In this document: positions 49,867 to 57,713 of the stretch, one piece after another
How the letters are laid out: each line of letters starts with the position of its first letter
Numbering within the stretch: position 1 is the first letter of the stretch
NCBI RefSeq assembly: GCF_024436395.1
Contig: NZ_JAFMZO010000002.1
Span: 1 to 64,000 of the forward strand
DNA length: 64,000 nucleotides
From: Paradesertivirga mongoliensis
GTDB taxonomy: Bacteria; Bacteroidota; Bacteroidia; Sphingobacteriales; Sphingobacteriaceae
Direction of reading: 5' to 3'
Translations under genes and position numbers: made by a program
The notes under the pieces: model-generated
What the model saw: only the letters and a program-made list of their open reading frames with translations
The model's database searches: none
Told to the model about the DNA's origin: nothing

Positions 49867-52023
49867 TTAAAGTTCAGGTTCTGTGGTTGCGTACGATTGA
49901 TTTAATTTGGCAATTGCTGCTTCTCGTACATCTACAGGTGGACTCCCGGTTAGCATTTTGTAAATATTGTATGCGAAGAATATATGAGAAAGCCACATAA
50001 GGCTTCCGCCAATTGCTCGCCAAAGCCAATATGGTGCCATGAGAACCACGCTGTCAATAAACGGCTTTCCGTCTATCCACATAAGGCCTTTCAGCGTACT
50101 ACCATACATCAGAGGTATCGTATAAAATAAAAGACCGATAAGCGCGAGCCAGAAGTGTGCACCTACCGTTATTTGCGGAGCCTCTTTTCCGCTCAGACGG
50201 GGAACAAGCGCATATATGCCTGCCCATAGAAAAAAGCAGATAATACCATACATCGTCAAATGAGAGTGGGCAACCGTAAAATCAGTAAAGTGCCATATCA
50301 GGTTGGTCGACCGGAATGCTTCGGCCGTACCCTGCAATGAACCCGTGAAATAAAAAATCACGCCTACCAAAAAGAAAGGCAAAGTATAGCTTGATGGTAA
50401 TTTATACCATGCACCATTGAATGTCAGTAAAAAGTTAGCAGTACCGGCAGCTACAGGAATTACCATACCTACGCTTCCAACAATGGCAATTGTTTGTAAA
50501 GACCAGGGAATTGAGCTAAAAACAAAGTGATGCGTTCCGATAACGGTATAAAAAAGAATCTGAGCCCAAAAAGCCAATATGCCTAGACTATACGAATAAA
50601 TAGGCTTATTTAATTGCTGCGGCAGGAAATAATAAACGATGCCCAGTGTAAAAAGCATAAACCACATCCCTACCCCCTGGTGCATGTAGTAGCCCTGAAC
50701 TATAGTTTCCCCTAATCCATTCTGCCAGGTCGGTATGTAGGCTACAATGGAAATCACTAAAGCGAACATCACTGATGCAACGATGTACCAATTTGAAATA
50801 TAAATCTCGTGAGTTGTTCTTCGGGCGATTGTGCGGAGAAAGTTGATTAATGTTAGCAATAGTCCGATTCCAAACAATAACTGAATGGGCCAGATATACT
50901 CTCTGTACTCTCCACCTCCATTGTTAATACCCGCCATTAAAAAAACGCTCCCCAGAATGACAGATGCGTTAATTAAATAAAGTGTCCACCACCCTAGTTT
51001 AATGCTCACTAGTGGAATGTTACTAACCCGGGGAACAACATAATATCCAAGACCAAGCATGGCCATCGAGGCCCAGCCCCAGAACACGGCATTTGTATGT
51101 ACGGGACGCAGTCGTCCGAAACTCAGCCAACTGACCTGGTCAACATCGGGAGCGACAAACTTAATTCCCAGGTATTCTCCAACTGTAGTTCCAAATAATA
51201 GCCAGAAGGTGGCGCTGCCAAGGAACCACAAAATCAACCTTGATAATTCCGGATCAATTGCAGGTCTTTTAGTTGCGCGTTTCTTTGCCGACACCACAGG
51301 CAAAATTGCACTATTGCTCACATCAAGCAGTAAACCTTTATCATCCTCGGCCGCCAGATGTCCAGTCAATTCATTATGGTTTAACCCGTAGTCTAATGCG
51401 TGTTTGCGTTTAAGGAGTGCATTTTCCAACTCTTTGCCGTCAATTTCTTTCAGATATTCAGCCAGTCTTTCACCCTCTTCCTGGTTTTCCTTATTCTGAT
51501 AAACTTTTAAAACTTGTCTTATTTTAACAATCATCAGGATAATTCCGGCTGCTATTGGAACTAAAATCAAAACCAAAGTAATCAGTATACCACCTTCAGT
51601 TAACAGAGAACCGGTGGATCTTGACGACTGAGACGAAGCCGTATTAGCACTAAGGCACATAGCTGTCGTTAAAAGCAAAGTCGTAAGCAAGTTCCCTTGT
51701 CCGCCTTTAATGCCTTCTTTACTTTTAAACTTAAAATACTGATCTATCTGTTTGCTATCAAATGTTTCAATATACTTACTAAAACGACCATCATTAGTCC
51801 CGATCCTTCTTTTCATAACCTCACTTATCTGTTTGGTCTTACTGTAAAGATATAAGGCTGAGAAGATAAGAATTCCAACGAGCACAGCAACCGTGGTCAG
51901 CAGAAGGATTGAACTATAGTCATCAGATGAGTTGCCGGAGATAGCGGCGTACAGGGTCAGATGGCTTGGTATCCATAAAGCGGCACCTACTATTCCTACT
52001 TTTACAACATTGGATTTTTTCAT
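49867..52023 (-). CDS. ccoN: cbb3-type oxidase subunit I with N-terminal extension
   Basis: A 718-residue haem-copper oxidase subunit. The C-terminal 460 residues hold the catalytic core: low-spin haem His309 (RPVHTNAVFW), CuB His448 (YYMHQGVG), CuB His498-His499, and haem His586/His588 (TVAHSHLTMYG). Tyr492, six residues before the HH pair, matches the cross-linked tyrosine of cbb3 enzymes and argues against an NO reductase. Residues 1-245 are an extra region with two or three membrane helices and a duplicated cytoplasmic segment. It reduces O2 at low concentration. No ccoQ, ccoG, ccoS or ccoH is in the window. Confidence 0.9.
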   Translation of the reverse strand: MKKSNVVKVGIVGAALWIPSHLTLYAAISGNSSDDYSSILLLTTVAVLVGILIFSALYLYSKTKQISEVMKRRIGTNDGRFSKYIETFDSKQIDQYFKFKSKEGIKGGQGNLLTTLLLTTAMCLSANTASSQSSRSTGSLLTEGGILITLVLILVPIAAGIILMIVKIRQVLKVYQNKENQEEGERLAEYLKEIDGKELENALLKRKHALDYGLNHNELTGHLAAEDDKGLLLDVSNSAILPVVSAKKRATKRPAIDPELSRLILWFLGSATFWLLFGTTVGEYLGIKFVAPDVDQVSWLSFGRLRPVHTNAVFWGWASMAMLGLGYYVVPRVSNIPLVSIKLGWWTLYLINASVILGSVFLMAGINNGGGEYREYIWPIQLLFGIGLLLTLINFLRTIARRTTHEIYISNWYIVASVMFALVISIVAYIPTWQNGLGETIVQGYYMHQGVGMWFMLFTLGIVYYFLPQQLNKPIYSYSLGILAFWAQILFYTVIGTHHFVFSSIPWSLQTIAIVGSVGMVIPVAAGTANFLLTFNGAWYKLPSSYTLPFFLVGVIFYFTGSLQGTAEAFRSTNLIWHFTDFTVAHSHLTMYGIICFFLWAGIYALVPRLSGKEAPQITVGAHFWLALIGLLFYTIPLMYGSTLKGLMWIDGKPFIDSVVLMAPYWLWRAIGGSLMWLSHIFFAYNIYKMLTGSPPVDVREAAIAKLNQSYATTEPEL

Positions 52024-52037
52024 AAAATATATTAATA

Positions 52038-52055
52038 CCTTTTTATCCTTTTTAT
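52038..52055 (-). promoter_or_regulatory. Direct-repeat motif before the oxidase genes
   Basis: On the coding strand ATAAAAAGG occurs twice in tandem just upstream of ccoN. The core TTTTTATCCTTTTT of the plus strand is also found before the Rrf2 gene at 52542-52555. This makes it the best candidate binding site of the Rrf2 protein. Confidence 0.5.
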
Positions 52056-52065
52056 ATATAAAATT

Positions 52066-52503
52066 TTATTTTTTTAACGCTGTGATACCCAGGCTTAAGT
52101 CTTCATTGAATTGTTCGATCGAAGTGTTCTTAAGCATCAGATAAATCTGGTTCCGGATATCCTTAAATTGATTATGTAACGGACATGGATTTACCTCTGA
52201 ACAATATTCTAAGCCCAAACCACAACCAGTAAAGAGACCATTGCCGTCCACTGCTTTAACAACTTCAGATAATGAGTTTTTACGACTCTTGTCATCAATA
52301 AAAAACCCTCCATGCGGCCCTTTCGCAGATTGTATTATACCTTTTCTACTTAAATCTTGTAAAATTTTTGCAAGGAAGTATTCCGGAGAAGCGATCCCAT
52401 CAGCGACTTCTTTAATACCTACTTTTCCACCTTCGGCAGTACGATGCGCAATAAAAAAAACTGCTCGCAACGCATATTCACATGTTTTTGAAAATACTCC
52501 CAC
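52066..52503 (-). CDS. Rrf2-family Fe-S regulator, NsrR/IscR-like
   Basis: A 145-residue Rrf2 protein: winged HTH at residues about 5-65 (FSKTCEYALRAVFFIAH, IASPEYFLAKILQDLSRKGI) and three C-terminal cysteines, Cys94, Cys101, Cys107 (spacing x6, x5), suited to bind a 2Fe-2S or 4Fe-4S cluster that reacts with NO or oxygen. The start is GTG at 52503; TACCTTTG (minus strand, 52509-52516) is an exact -7 box only a few bases away, so the mRNA is probably leaderless. It heads the nine-gene operon. Confidence 0.9.
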   Translation of the reverse strand: MGVFSKTCEYALRAVFFIAHRTAEGGKVGIKEVADGIASPEYFLAKILQDLSRKGIIQSAKGPHGGFFIDDKSRKNSLSEVVKAVDGNGLFTGCGLGLEYCSEVNPCPLHNQFKDIRNQIYLMLKNTSIEQFNEDLSLGITALKK

Positions 52504-52883
52504 TTACACAAAGGTAAAGCTTAATTAACAAAAAAAACACTTTTTTATCCTTTTTTAAGCTTATTCAAAAAAGTCATATACTCTTCGATGATAACCATCT
52601 CATAAACCTTTAAAAGAGTGAAGGTAATAAACTAAATCTCGAAATCGTGACTGAAGTTAAATCCTGACTGAAAGCCACAAAGTTGAAAAAGCGTCCTGCT
52701 TCTATGCGCATTAATCATTTTCCTTACGCATGTGCTGTCCCTGGCCTGTCTGAAAAACTAAAATCACTCTTTTTATCGCTTCTCCCAAATTTTGAACCTG
52801 AGCCAATGAATATCGAACCCGGAGACTCAACGAAGCAGCGCAACTTATCTATCAGATTAACAAAAAGTTAGTTACAAATAAAA
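52504..52883. other. Intergenic region upstream of the Rrf2 operon
   Basis: It contains the -7 box at 52509-52516 and the operator-like motif described separately. The stretch 52600-52870 has one 62-codon plus-strand frame (52683-52871) with no family resemblance and no ribosome site; I regard it as chance. Confidence 0.4.
52538..52560 (-). promoter_or_regulatory. Operator-like motif upstream of the Rrf2 gene
   Basis: Coding-strand TAAAAAAGG followed by ATAAAAAAG repeats the motif found before the oxidase gene (shared 14-mer TTTTTATCCTTTTT on the plus strand). It lies 22-44 nt upstream of the -7 box, across the expected -33 region, where a bound repressor would block polymerase. Confidence 0.5.
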
Positions 52884-52918
52884 ACGGGAAAGAAGTTGAT
52901 TTTTCAACTCTTTCCCGT
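52884..52918 (-). terminator. Terminator downstream of the tRNA genes
   Basis: A 15-bp stem with one bulged base (ACGGGAAAGAGTTGA pairing with TCAACTTCTTTCCCGT on the minus strand), 4-nt A loop, followed by TTTTTATTT. It ends the tRNA-Gly/tRNA-Leu transcript. Confidence 0.85.
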
Positions 52919-52922
52919 CCAG

Positions 52923-53008
52923 TACTGAAGGCGGGAATCGAACCCGCACTCGCTTTAAGGCGAACAGGATTTTAAGTCCTGCGTGTCTACCAGTTCCACC
53001 ACTTCAGC
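52923..53008 (-). tRNA. tRNA-Leu (anticodon UAA)
   Basis: An 86-nt gene on the minus strand. Acceptor GCTGAAG pairs with CTTCAGT, the anticodon stem-loop is CAGGACTTAAAATCCTG with TAA at the anticodon position, a long variable arm (class II) follows, and the T loop is GGGTTCGATTCCC. The CCA end is not encoded. Confidence 0.95.
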
Positions 53009-53074
53009 AGGTATTCTATAAAAAAATAGAACCTGTTTTAAAATTAAATCCCTTCCTGGTAGAAAGGGACTTAG

Positions 53075-53147
<73 letters not shown>

Positions 53148-53260
53148 ATTGGTATGTTTGTTAACGTTAGCTATTCTGACGAATATTTCCCGTTTTTGTG
53201 AGTGCAAATATAGACAGAAAACCAACCTTGTCAATAAAATATTGAAGTTTTTTTTCTCTT

Positions 53261-53749
53261 TTATATTAAACCACTGGAATTCAGGCAATCAATTACAAGG
53301 TCCGTTTCATAACCGCGTGATATTGCGTACTGAATAAGCTTTTGACGTCTCGTAAAAGCATTACTTTCTTTCGACAAGGCGTCTTTTTTTTTCAAAACAC
53401 CCATCAATGCCCGCTCATACTCTTCTGCATCTATTTGGCCGAGCGCCTTTTTTATCAGGTTATCCCCTACCCGCTTCTGTTTTAAGCCCTGTTTAATCTT
53501 TATTCTACCCCAATGTTTAATTCTGAACTTTCCGAGTGTGTAGGCGATTGCAAAACGCTCCTCGTTCAGGTAATTGGCCTCAATCAAATTGCAGATCAGA
53601 TCTTCTACCTCCGACGGATACAGACCATAGCTATAAAGTTTCTCCCTAACCTCTTGCTGCGAACGCTCCTGGTAGGCACAATACTGCTCTAATCGTGCTT
53701 TGGCAGTTTTTTTATCTAAACGTTTTACAGGCTCTTTTGAGGAATCCAT
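53261..53749 (-). CDS. recX: RecX regulatory protein
   Basis: A 162-residue RecX protein made of three-helix repeats: ARLEQYCAYQERSQQEVREK, EANYLNEERFAIAYTLGKFR followed by HWGRIKIKQGLKQKRV, and a third repeat with the C-terminal RRQKLIQYAISRGYETDLV. RecX binds RecA filaments and restrains recombination and the SOS response. recA is not adjacent here. It is transcribed away from murF-alr. Confidence 0.93.
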   Translation of the reverse strand: MDSSKEPVKRLDKKTAKARLEQYCAYQERSQQEVREKLYSYGLYPSEVEDLICNLIEANYLNEERFAIAYTLGKFRIKHWGRIKIKQGLKQKRVGDNLIKKALGQIDAEEYERALMGVLKKKDALSKESNAFTRRQKLIQYAISRGYETDLVIDCLNSSGLI

Positions 53750-53813
53750 TGCTTCAAATCAATTCGTAAAAATATCATTCAAATCCTAAAAATTTGTAGA
53801 AATTAGTATCCTT

Positions 53814-56282
53814 ATGTCGCATAAATTATATCCGGTTACCGAAATAAAGGAAGTAATTAAGGCTGAAGCAGTTCTACACAACCCAGACGCTCTCATTCGA
53901 ACTATTGCGTATGACAGCCGGAAGCTTGCCGACACTGATCATGCTTTATTTTTTGCAATCAGGGGTCGACGGGATGGCCACAACTATATACAGGACGTCT
54001 ACAAACAGGGGGTCCGAAATTTTGTAATCTCAGAGAATTCGAACTTTTTAGGCAGGCAAACTGATGTAAATATCTTCCAGGTGAGCGATACCCTGCAAGC
54101 ACTGCACTGGCTTGCCTCGTATCATCGGCAGCAATTCGATTATCCGGTAATTGCCATCACCGGAAGTAACGGTAAAACAATAGTAAAAGAGTGGCTCTAT
54201 CAACTTCTGGCACCCGAAAAAAATATTGTACGCAGCCCCAAGAGTTTTAATTCCCAAATTGGAGTGCCTCTCTCGGTCTGGGAAATGCGCGACGACCACA
54301 CTATGGCAATTTTTGAAGCCGGAGTATCTAAAACCGGCGAGATGATTAATCACGCCAGGGTAATACAGCCAACAATAGGCATCCTCACCACTATCGGTGA
54401 GGCACACAACGAAGGATTTGCAGACAAAGAAGAGAAAATAAGAGAAAAGTTATTGCTTTTTGAAAACACCGATCTCTTTATATATTCTCCTCAATATCTG
54501 AAAGGTTATCCCGGCGAAATACCCGGCAAAGAGACGTTTACCTGGGCTTGGAACGAGGAAGCAGACCTGATGCTAATCGATGACGAAGTACTTGAAGACA
54601 AATACCTTTTCATCAGGGGCAAATATCAGGACCGGGATGTACAATGCGCGGTACCTTTCACCGATGCCGCTTCTGTCGAAAATGCCATTTGCTGCTGGGC
54701 TACCGTGCTTGCCCTAGGTTATCTACCTCAGGATGCAGACATCCGACTGGAAAAGCTCCATCCCATAAAAATGAGGCTAGAGCTTAAAGATGGCATCAAT
54801 AACTGTTCTATTATTGACGACTCCTATAGTTCGGATATTTCTTCTCTTGCTATTGCGCTCGATTTTTTAAAACAGCAGAATCAGCATATCCGGCGTTCTT
54901 TGATTTTATCTGATATCCCTGAGGCTGGAATTGACTCGGATACATTATACACACAGGTTGCCAAATTACTCGAAAGCAAGGAAGTAGACCGTTTTATAGG
55001 CGTCGGAACAGAGATCAGTAAACATCAGGATAAGTTCAGTATAGAAACAGCATTTTTCCAAAGTACTGAGGAACTTGTTGCCAATATTCCAACCCTAAAA
55101 CTACTTAACGAGACTATTTTGATAAAAGGTGCTCGTGCATTTGGCTTTGAAAAGGTAAGCAATGTGCTCACCAAAAAGGTACACGAAACGATGCTTGAGA
55201 TCAACCTCAATGCGTTGGAACACAACCTGAATTATTACAAATCACAACTTAAGAAAGATGTAAAGTTGATGGTGATGGTAAAGGCTTTTTCTTACGGAAG
55301 CGGAAGTTTCGAGATCGCCAATCTGCTCCAGTATAATAAAGTGGACTGGCTGGCTGTTGCGTACGCAGATGAAGGAGTAACGCTTAGAAAAGCAGGAATT
55401 ACCTTACCTATTATGGTGATGAACCCCGATTTGATGGCTTTTGATACCATGGTAGAACATTCGTTGGAGCCAGAAATTTATAGCTTCAGGGTACTCAAAG
55501 ACTTTATCGAAGCTCTGAACAGAAAAAATCAGGAGGCTTATCCCGTTCACGTTAAATTAGATACAGGTATGCACCGGCTGGGGTTTTTAGCCAGCGACAT
55601 AGAAAAGCTCTTAAAGGAGATCGAAGATTGCCCGGCTATCAAAATTCAGAGCGTTTTCTCTCACCTGGTAGCCAGTGAAGACCCTGATTCTGATAGCTTT
55701 ACGCACCAGCAAATAGATCTGTTTACCGACTTAACCCGGCGAATCGAGCAATCTGTAGGTTATACGTTCCTCCGTCACATCTCTAACACATCCGGCATTA
55801 GTCGCCTGCCCGAAGCACAGTTTGATATGGTTAGACTAGGGATTGGCCTTTACGGGATTGACAGCTCGTATAAAAACAAAAAATCTCCGCTTCAAACGGT
55901 AACAACCTTAAAAACCAGTATTTCTCAGATCAAAGACCTGCAACCCGGCGACACCGTGGGTTATAACCGGATGGGCGTATTACCTAATGGGGGTAAAGTA
56001 GCCACTGTAAAAATTGGGTATGCCGATGGTTACAGCAGGAAACTAGGCAATGGCGTAGGAAAAATGCTGGTGAACGGTGTAATAGTTCCTACCATTGGAA
56101 ATATTTGCATGGACATGTGCATGCTTAATTTGGGCGGCCTAAGTGCTAATGAGGGAGATGAAGTAATTGTATTTAACGAGGTAATACGGGTTGAAGACAT
56201 TGCGAAGCAAATTGGAACTATCCCTTACGAAGTACTAACGGGTATTTCTGAGCGGGTGAAACGTGTTTATTTCTACGAATAA
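53814..56282 (+). CDS. murF-alr: Bifunctional MurF ligase/alanine racemase
   Basis: An 822-residue fusion typical of Bacteroidota. Residues 1-455 are MurF, with ATP motif Gly117-Ser-Asn-Gly-Lys121-Thr122. MurF adds D-Ala-D-Ala to UDP-MurNAc-tripeptide. Residues about 460-822 are a PLP alanine racemase, with Lys490 (MVMVKAFSYGSGS) and the second-site Tyr in VGYNRMGVL. The fusion couples making D-alanine to using it for peptidoglycan. Both halves look complete, though several MurF catalytic positions cannot be checked without alignment. Confidence 0.94.
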   Translation: MSHKLYPVTEIKEVIKAEAVLHNPDALIRTIAYDSRKLADTDHALFFAIRGRRDGHNYIQDVYKQGVRNFVISENSNFLGRQTDVNIFQVSDTLQALHWLASYHRQQFDYPVIAITGSNGKTIVKEWLYQLLAPEKNIVRSPKSFNSQIGVPLSVWEMRDDHTMAIFEAGVSKTGEMINHARVIQPTIGILTTIGEAHNEGFADKEEKIREKLLLFENTDLFIYSPQYLKGYPGEIPGKETFTWAWNEEADLMLIDDEVLEDKYLFIRGKYQDRDVQCAVPFTDAASVENAICCWATVLALGYLPQDADIRLEKLHPIKMRLELKDGINNCSIIDDSYSSDISSLAIALDFLKQQNQHIRRSLILSDIPEAGIDSDTLYTQVAKLLESKEVDRFIGVGTEISKHQDKFSIETAFFQSTEELVANIPTLKLLNETILIKGARAFGFEKVSNVLTKKVHETMLEINLNALEHNLNYYKSQLKKDVKLMVMVKAFSYGSGSFEIANLLQYNKVDWLAVAYADEGVTLRKAGITLPIMVMNPDLMAFDTMVEHSLEPEIYSFRVLKDFIEALNRKNQEAYPVHVKLDTGMHRLGFLASDIEKLLKEIEDCPAIKIQSVFSHLVASEDPDSDSFTHQQIDLFTDLTRRIEQSVGYTFLRHISNTSGISRLPEAQFDMVRLGIGLYGIDSSYKNKKSPLQTVTTLKTSISQIKDLQPGDTVGYNRMGVLPNGGKVATVKIGYADGYSRKLGNGVGKMLVNGVIVPTIGNICMDMCMLNLGGLSANEGDEVIVFNEVIRVEDIAKQIGTIPYEVLTGISERVKRVYFYE

Positions 56283-56345
56283 CGATTTCTTTCCGTTGCC
56301 CATTCTATTTATCATTCATTACCTTTGCGAAATATCACGTGATAA

Positions 56346-56957
56346 ATGAAAAGAATTGCAGGCGTTTTATTGAACTACTTTTTCAAAGGCGTATTAGTTG
56401 TTGTTCCGCTGGGTGCTGCCATTTTTCTTATTTACTGGATAATTTCATCAGTAGACAAAGCCCTCAACTTAAGTAACATTCTGGGGTTTGATGAACAAGG
56501 ACGTCCAATCTATATTCCCGGTTTAGGGATTTTAACGGTTATTGTTATCATCCTCGCTGCGGGAATTATCGTTACAAACTTTGTTACCGACCCGATAAAG
56601 GCGGCCTTAAACCGCTGGATGAGAAAAATTCCTTTACTAAACTTTTTCTACTCTTCAATTAAAGATTTTACCGAGGCATTTGTTGGTGATGAAAAGAAAT
56701 TCAGCGAACCGGTACTGGTAGAATTGAACGATTCGGGATTGAAGCAAGTGGGCTTTGTTACCCATAAAAATCTCAAGAGAATTAAACTTACAGATGAAGT
56801 AGCGGTTTACCTTCCCTTCTCATACTCCTTTGCAGGACAACTTGTTATTGTTAAAAGCGACCGTGTAACTCCCCTTAATATGACTGCCAGTGCTGCGATG
56901 AAGTTTGTGGTTTCGGGAGGCGTAAGTGGATTATCCGATAAGCTTGGGCGTCGCTAG
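56346..56957 (+). CDS. DUF502 membrane protein
   Basis: A 203-residue protein with two N-terminal membrane segments (VLVVVPLGAAIFLIYWII and IPGLGILTVIVIILAAGIIV) and a soluble C-terminal part containing NFFYSSIKDFTEAFVGDEKK and the VSGGVSGLSD tail typical of DUF502. Function unknown; the family occurs in bacteria and plant plastids, where a homologue (LCV) is membrane-bound. It follows murF-alr by 63 nt. Confidence 0.9.
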   Translation: MKRIAGVLLNYFFKGVLVVVPLGAAIFLIYWIISSVDKALNLSNILGFDEQGRPIYIPGLGILTVIVIILAAGIIVTNFVTDPIKAALNRWMRKIPLLNFFYSSIKDFTEAFVGDEKKFSEPVLVELNDSGLKQVGFVTHKNLKRIKLTDEVAVYLPFSYSFAGQLVIVKSDRVTPLNMTASAAMKFVVSGGVSGLSDKLGRR

Positions 56958-57072
56958 CCCCAATTAACGGAACGGAATTTTCCGTCCACAAAAGACAAGT
57001 ACTGATATTGCCATGTCTGTCGACAAATGCTGGGCTGGTTTTACTATTCAGCAAACAACTCTGTTCTATAGC

Positions 57073-57110
57073 AAAAAGAGGAAAAGGTAATTAAACCCCT
57101 TCCTCTTTTT
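57073..57110. terminator. Bidirectional terminator between DUF502 and SlyD-like genes
   Basis: AAAAAGAGGAA (57073-57083) / TTCCTCTTTTT (57100-57110), an 11-bp stem with a loop that can extend the pairing (AAGG/CCTT region). Confidence 0.8.
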
Positions 57111-57139
57111 TACCGGCAATTATTTATGCCTGCAATTGG

Positions 57140-57637
57140 CTAATGACCTGAATGTCCGTCAACGCCGTGTGCATGTCCATGTGCAAGTTCGTCTTCTGTA
57201 GCTTCGCGCACACTTAGAATTTGTCCTTTAAAATGCAAATCCTGACCTGCCATTGGATGGTTCAGATCAACCGTCACGTTTTCTTCAGTTACTGCAACAA
57301 CTTTAGCTCTGAACTGATTTCCCTGATTATCCTGTAAAGGTAAAACGGAACCAATTTCTGGCTTGTCCATGCCCTGAAACATCTCGGCAGACAATTCTGC
57401 AACTGCACTGGCATCTTTCTCGCCATAGGCATCAACCGCTGCCAAATGAAAATCATAAGCAGCGCCCTGCGAAAGTCCGCTCAAATTCTCTTCAAATTTA
57501 GGAAGCATCATTCCAACGCCATATAGAAAAACCAAAGGCTGATCTTCAGTCGCCTTTTCTACAAATACTTCTTCGCCATTTTCTGTGGTGTACAAATCGT
57601 ACGTAAGCGCCACAACGCTGTTTGGTTGAATGTTCAT
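57140..57637 (-). CDS. SlyD-like FKBP peptidyl-prolyl isomerase
   Basis: A 165-residue FKBP-type isomerase: N-terminal half-barrel (VVALTYDLYTTENGEEVF, PLVFLYGVGMMLPKFEENL), an IF-insert chaperone domain (about 70-125), return of the FKBP part (LNHPMAGQDLHFKGQILSV), and a histidine-rich tail (HGHAHGVDGHSGH) that can bind nickel. It assists folding in the cytoplasm and may deliver metals. Confidence 0.93.
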   Translation of the reverse strand: MNIQPNSVVALTYDLYTTENGEEVFVEKATEDQPLVFLYGVGMMLPKFEENLSGLSQGAAYDFHLAAVDAYGEKDASAVAELSAEMFQGMDKPEIGSVLPLQDNQGNQFRAKVVAVTEENVTVDLNHPMAGQDLHFKGQILSVREATEDELAHGHAHGVDGHSGH

Positions 57638-57713
57638 TACACTGAATTTTGTCCGACTTTAAGTCGTAACGATTTATAAATAATTAACCTGATTTAATTT
57701 TTAAGGAGTGTTA

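Noticed and set aside
49867..52023. Nitric oxide reductase (NorB) identity for the oxidase subunit
   Set aside because: The tyrosine six residues before the CuB His-His pair, typical of cbb3 oxygen reductases, is present (Tyr492), and the partner subunit is CcoO-like.
52683..52871. 62-codon plus-strand frame upstream of the tRNA genes
   Set aside because: No family resemblance or ribosome site; ends beside the tRNA terminator.
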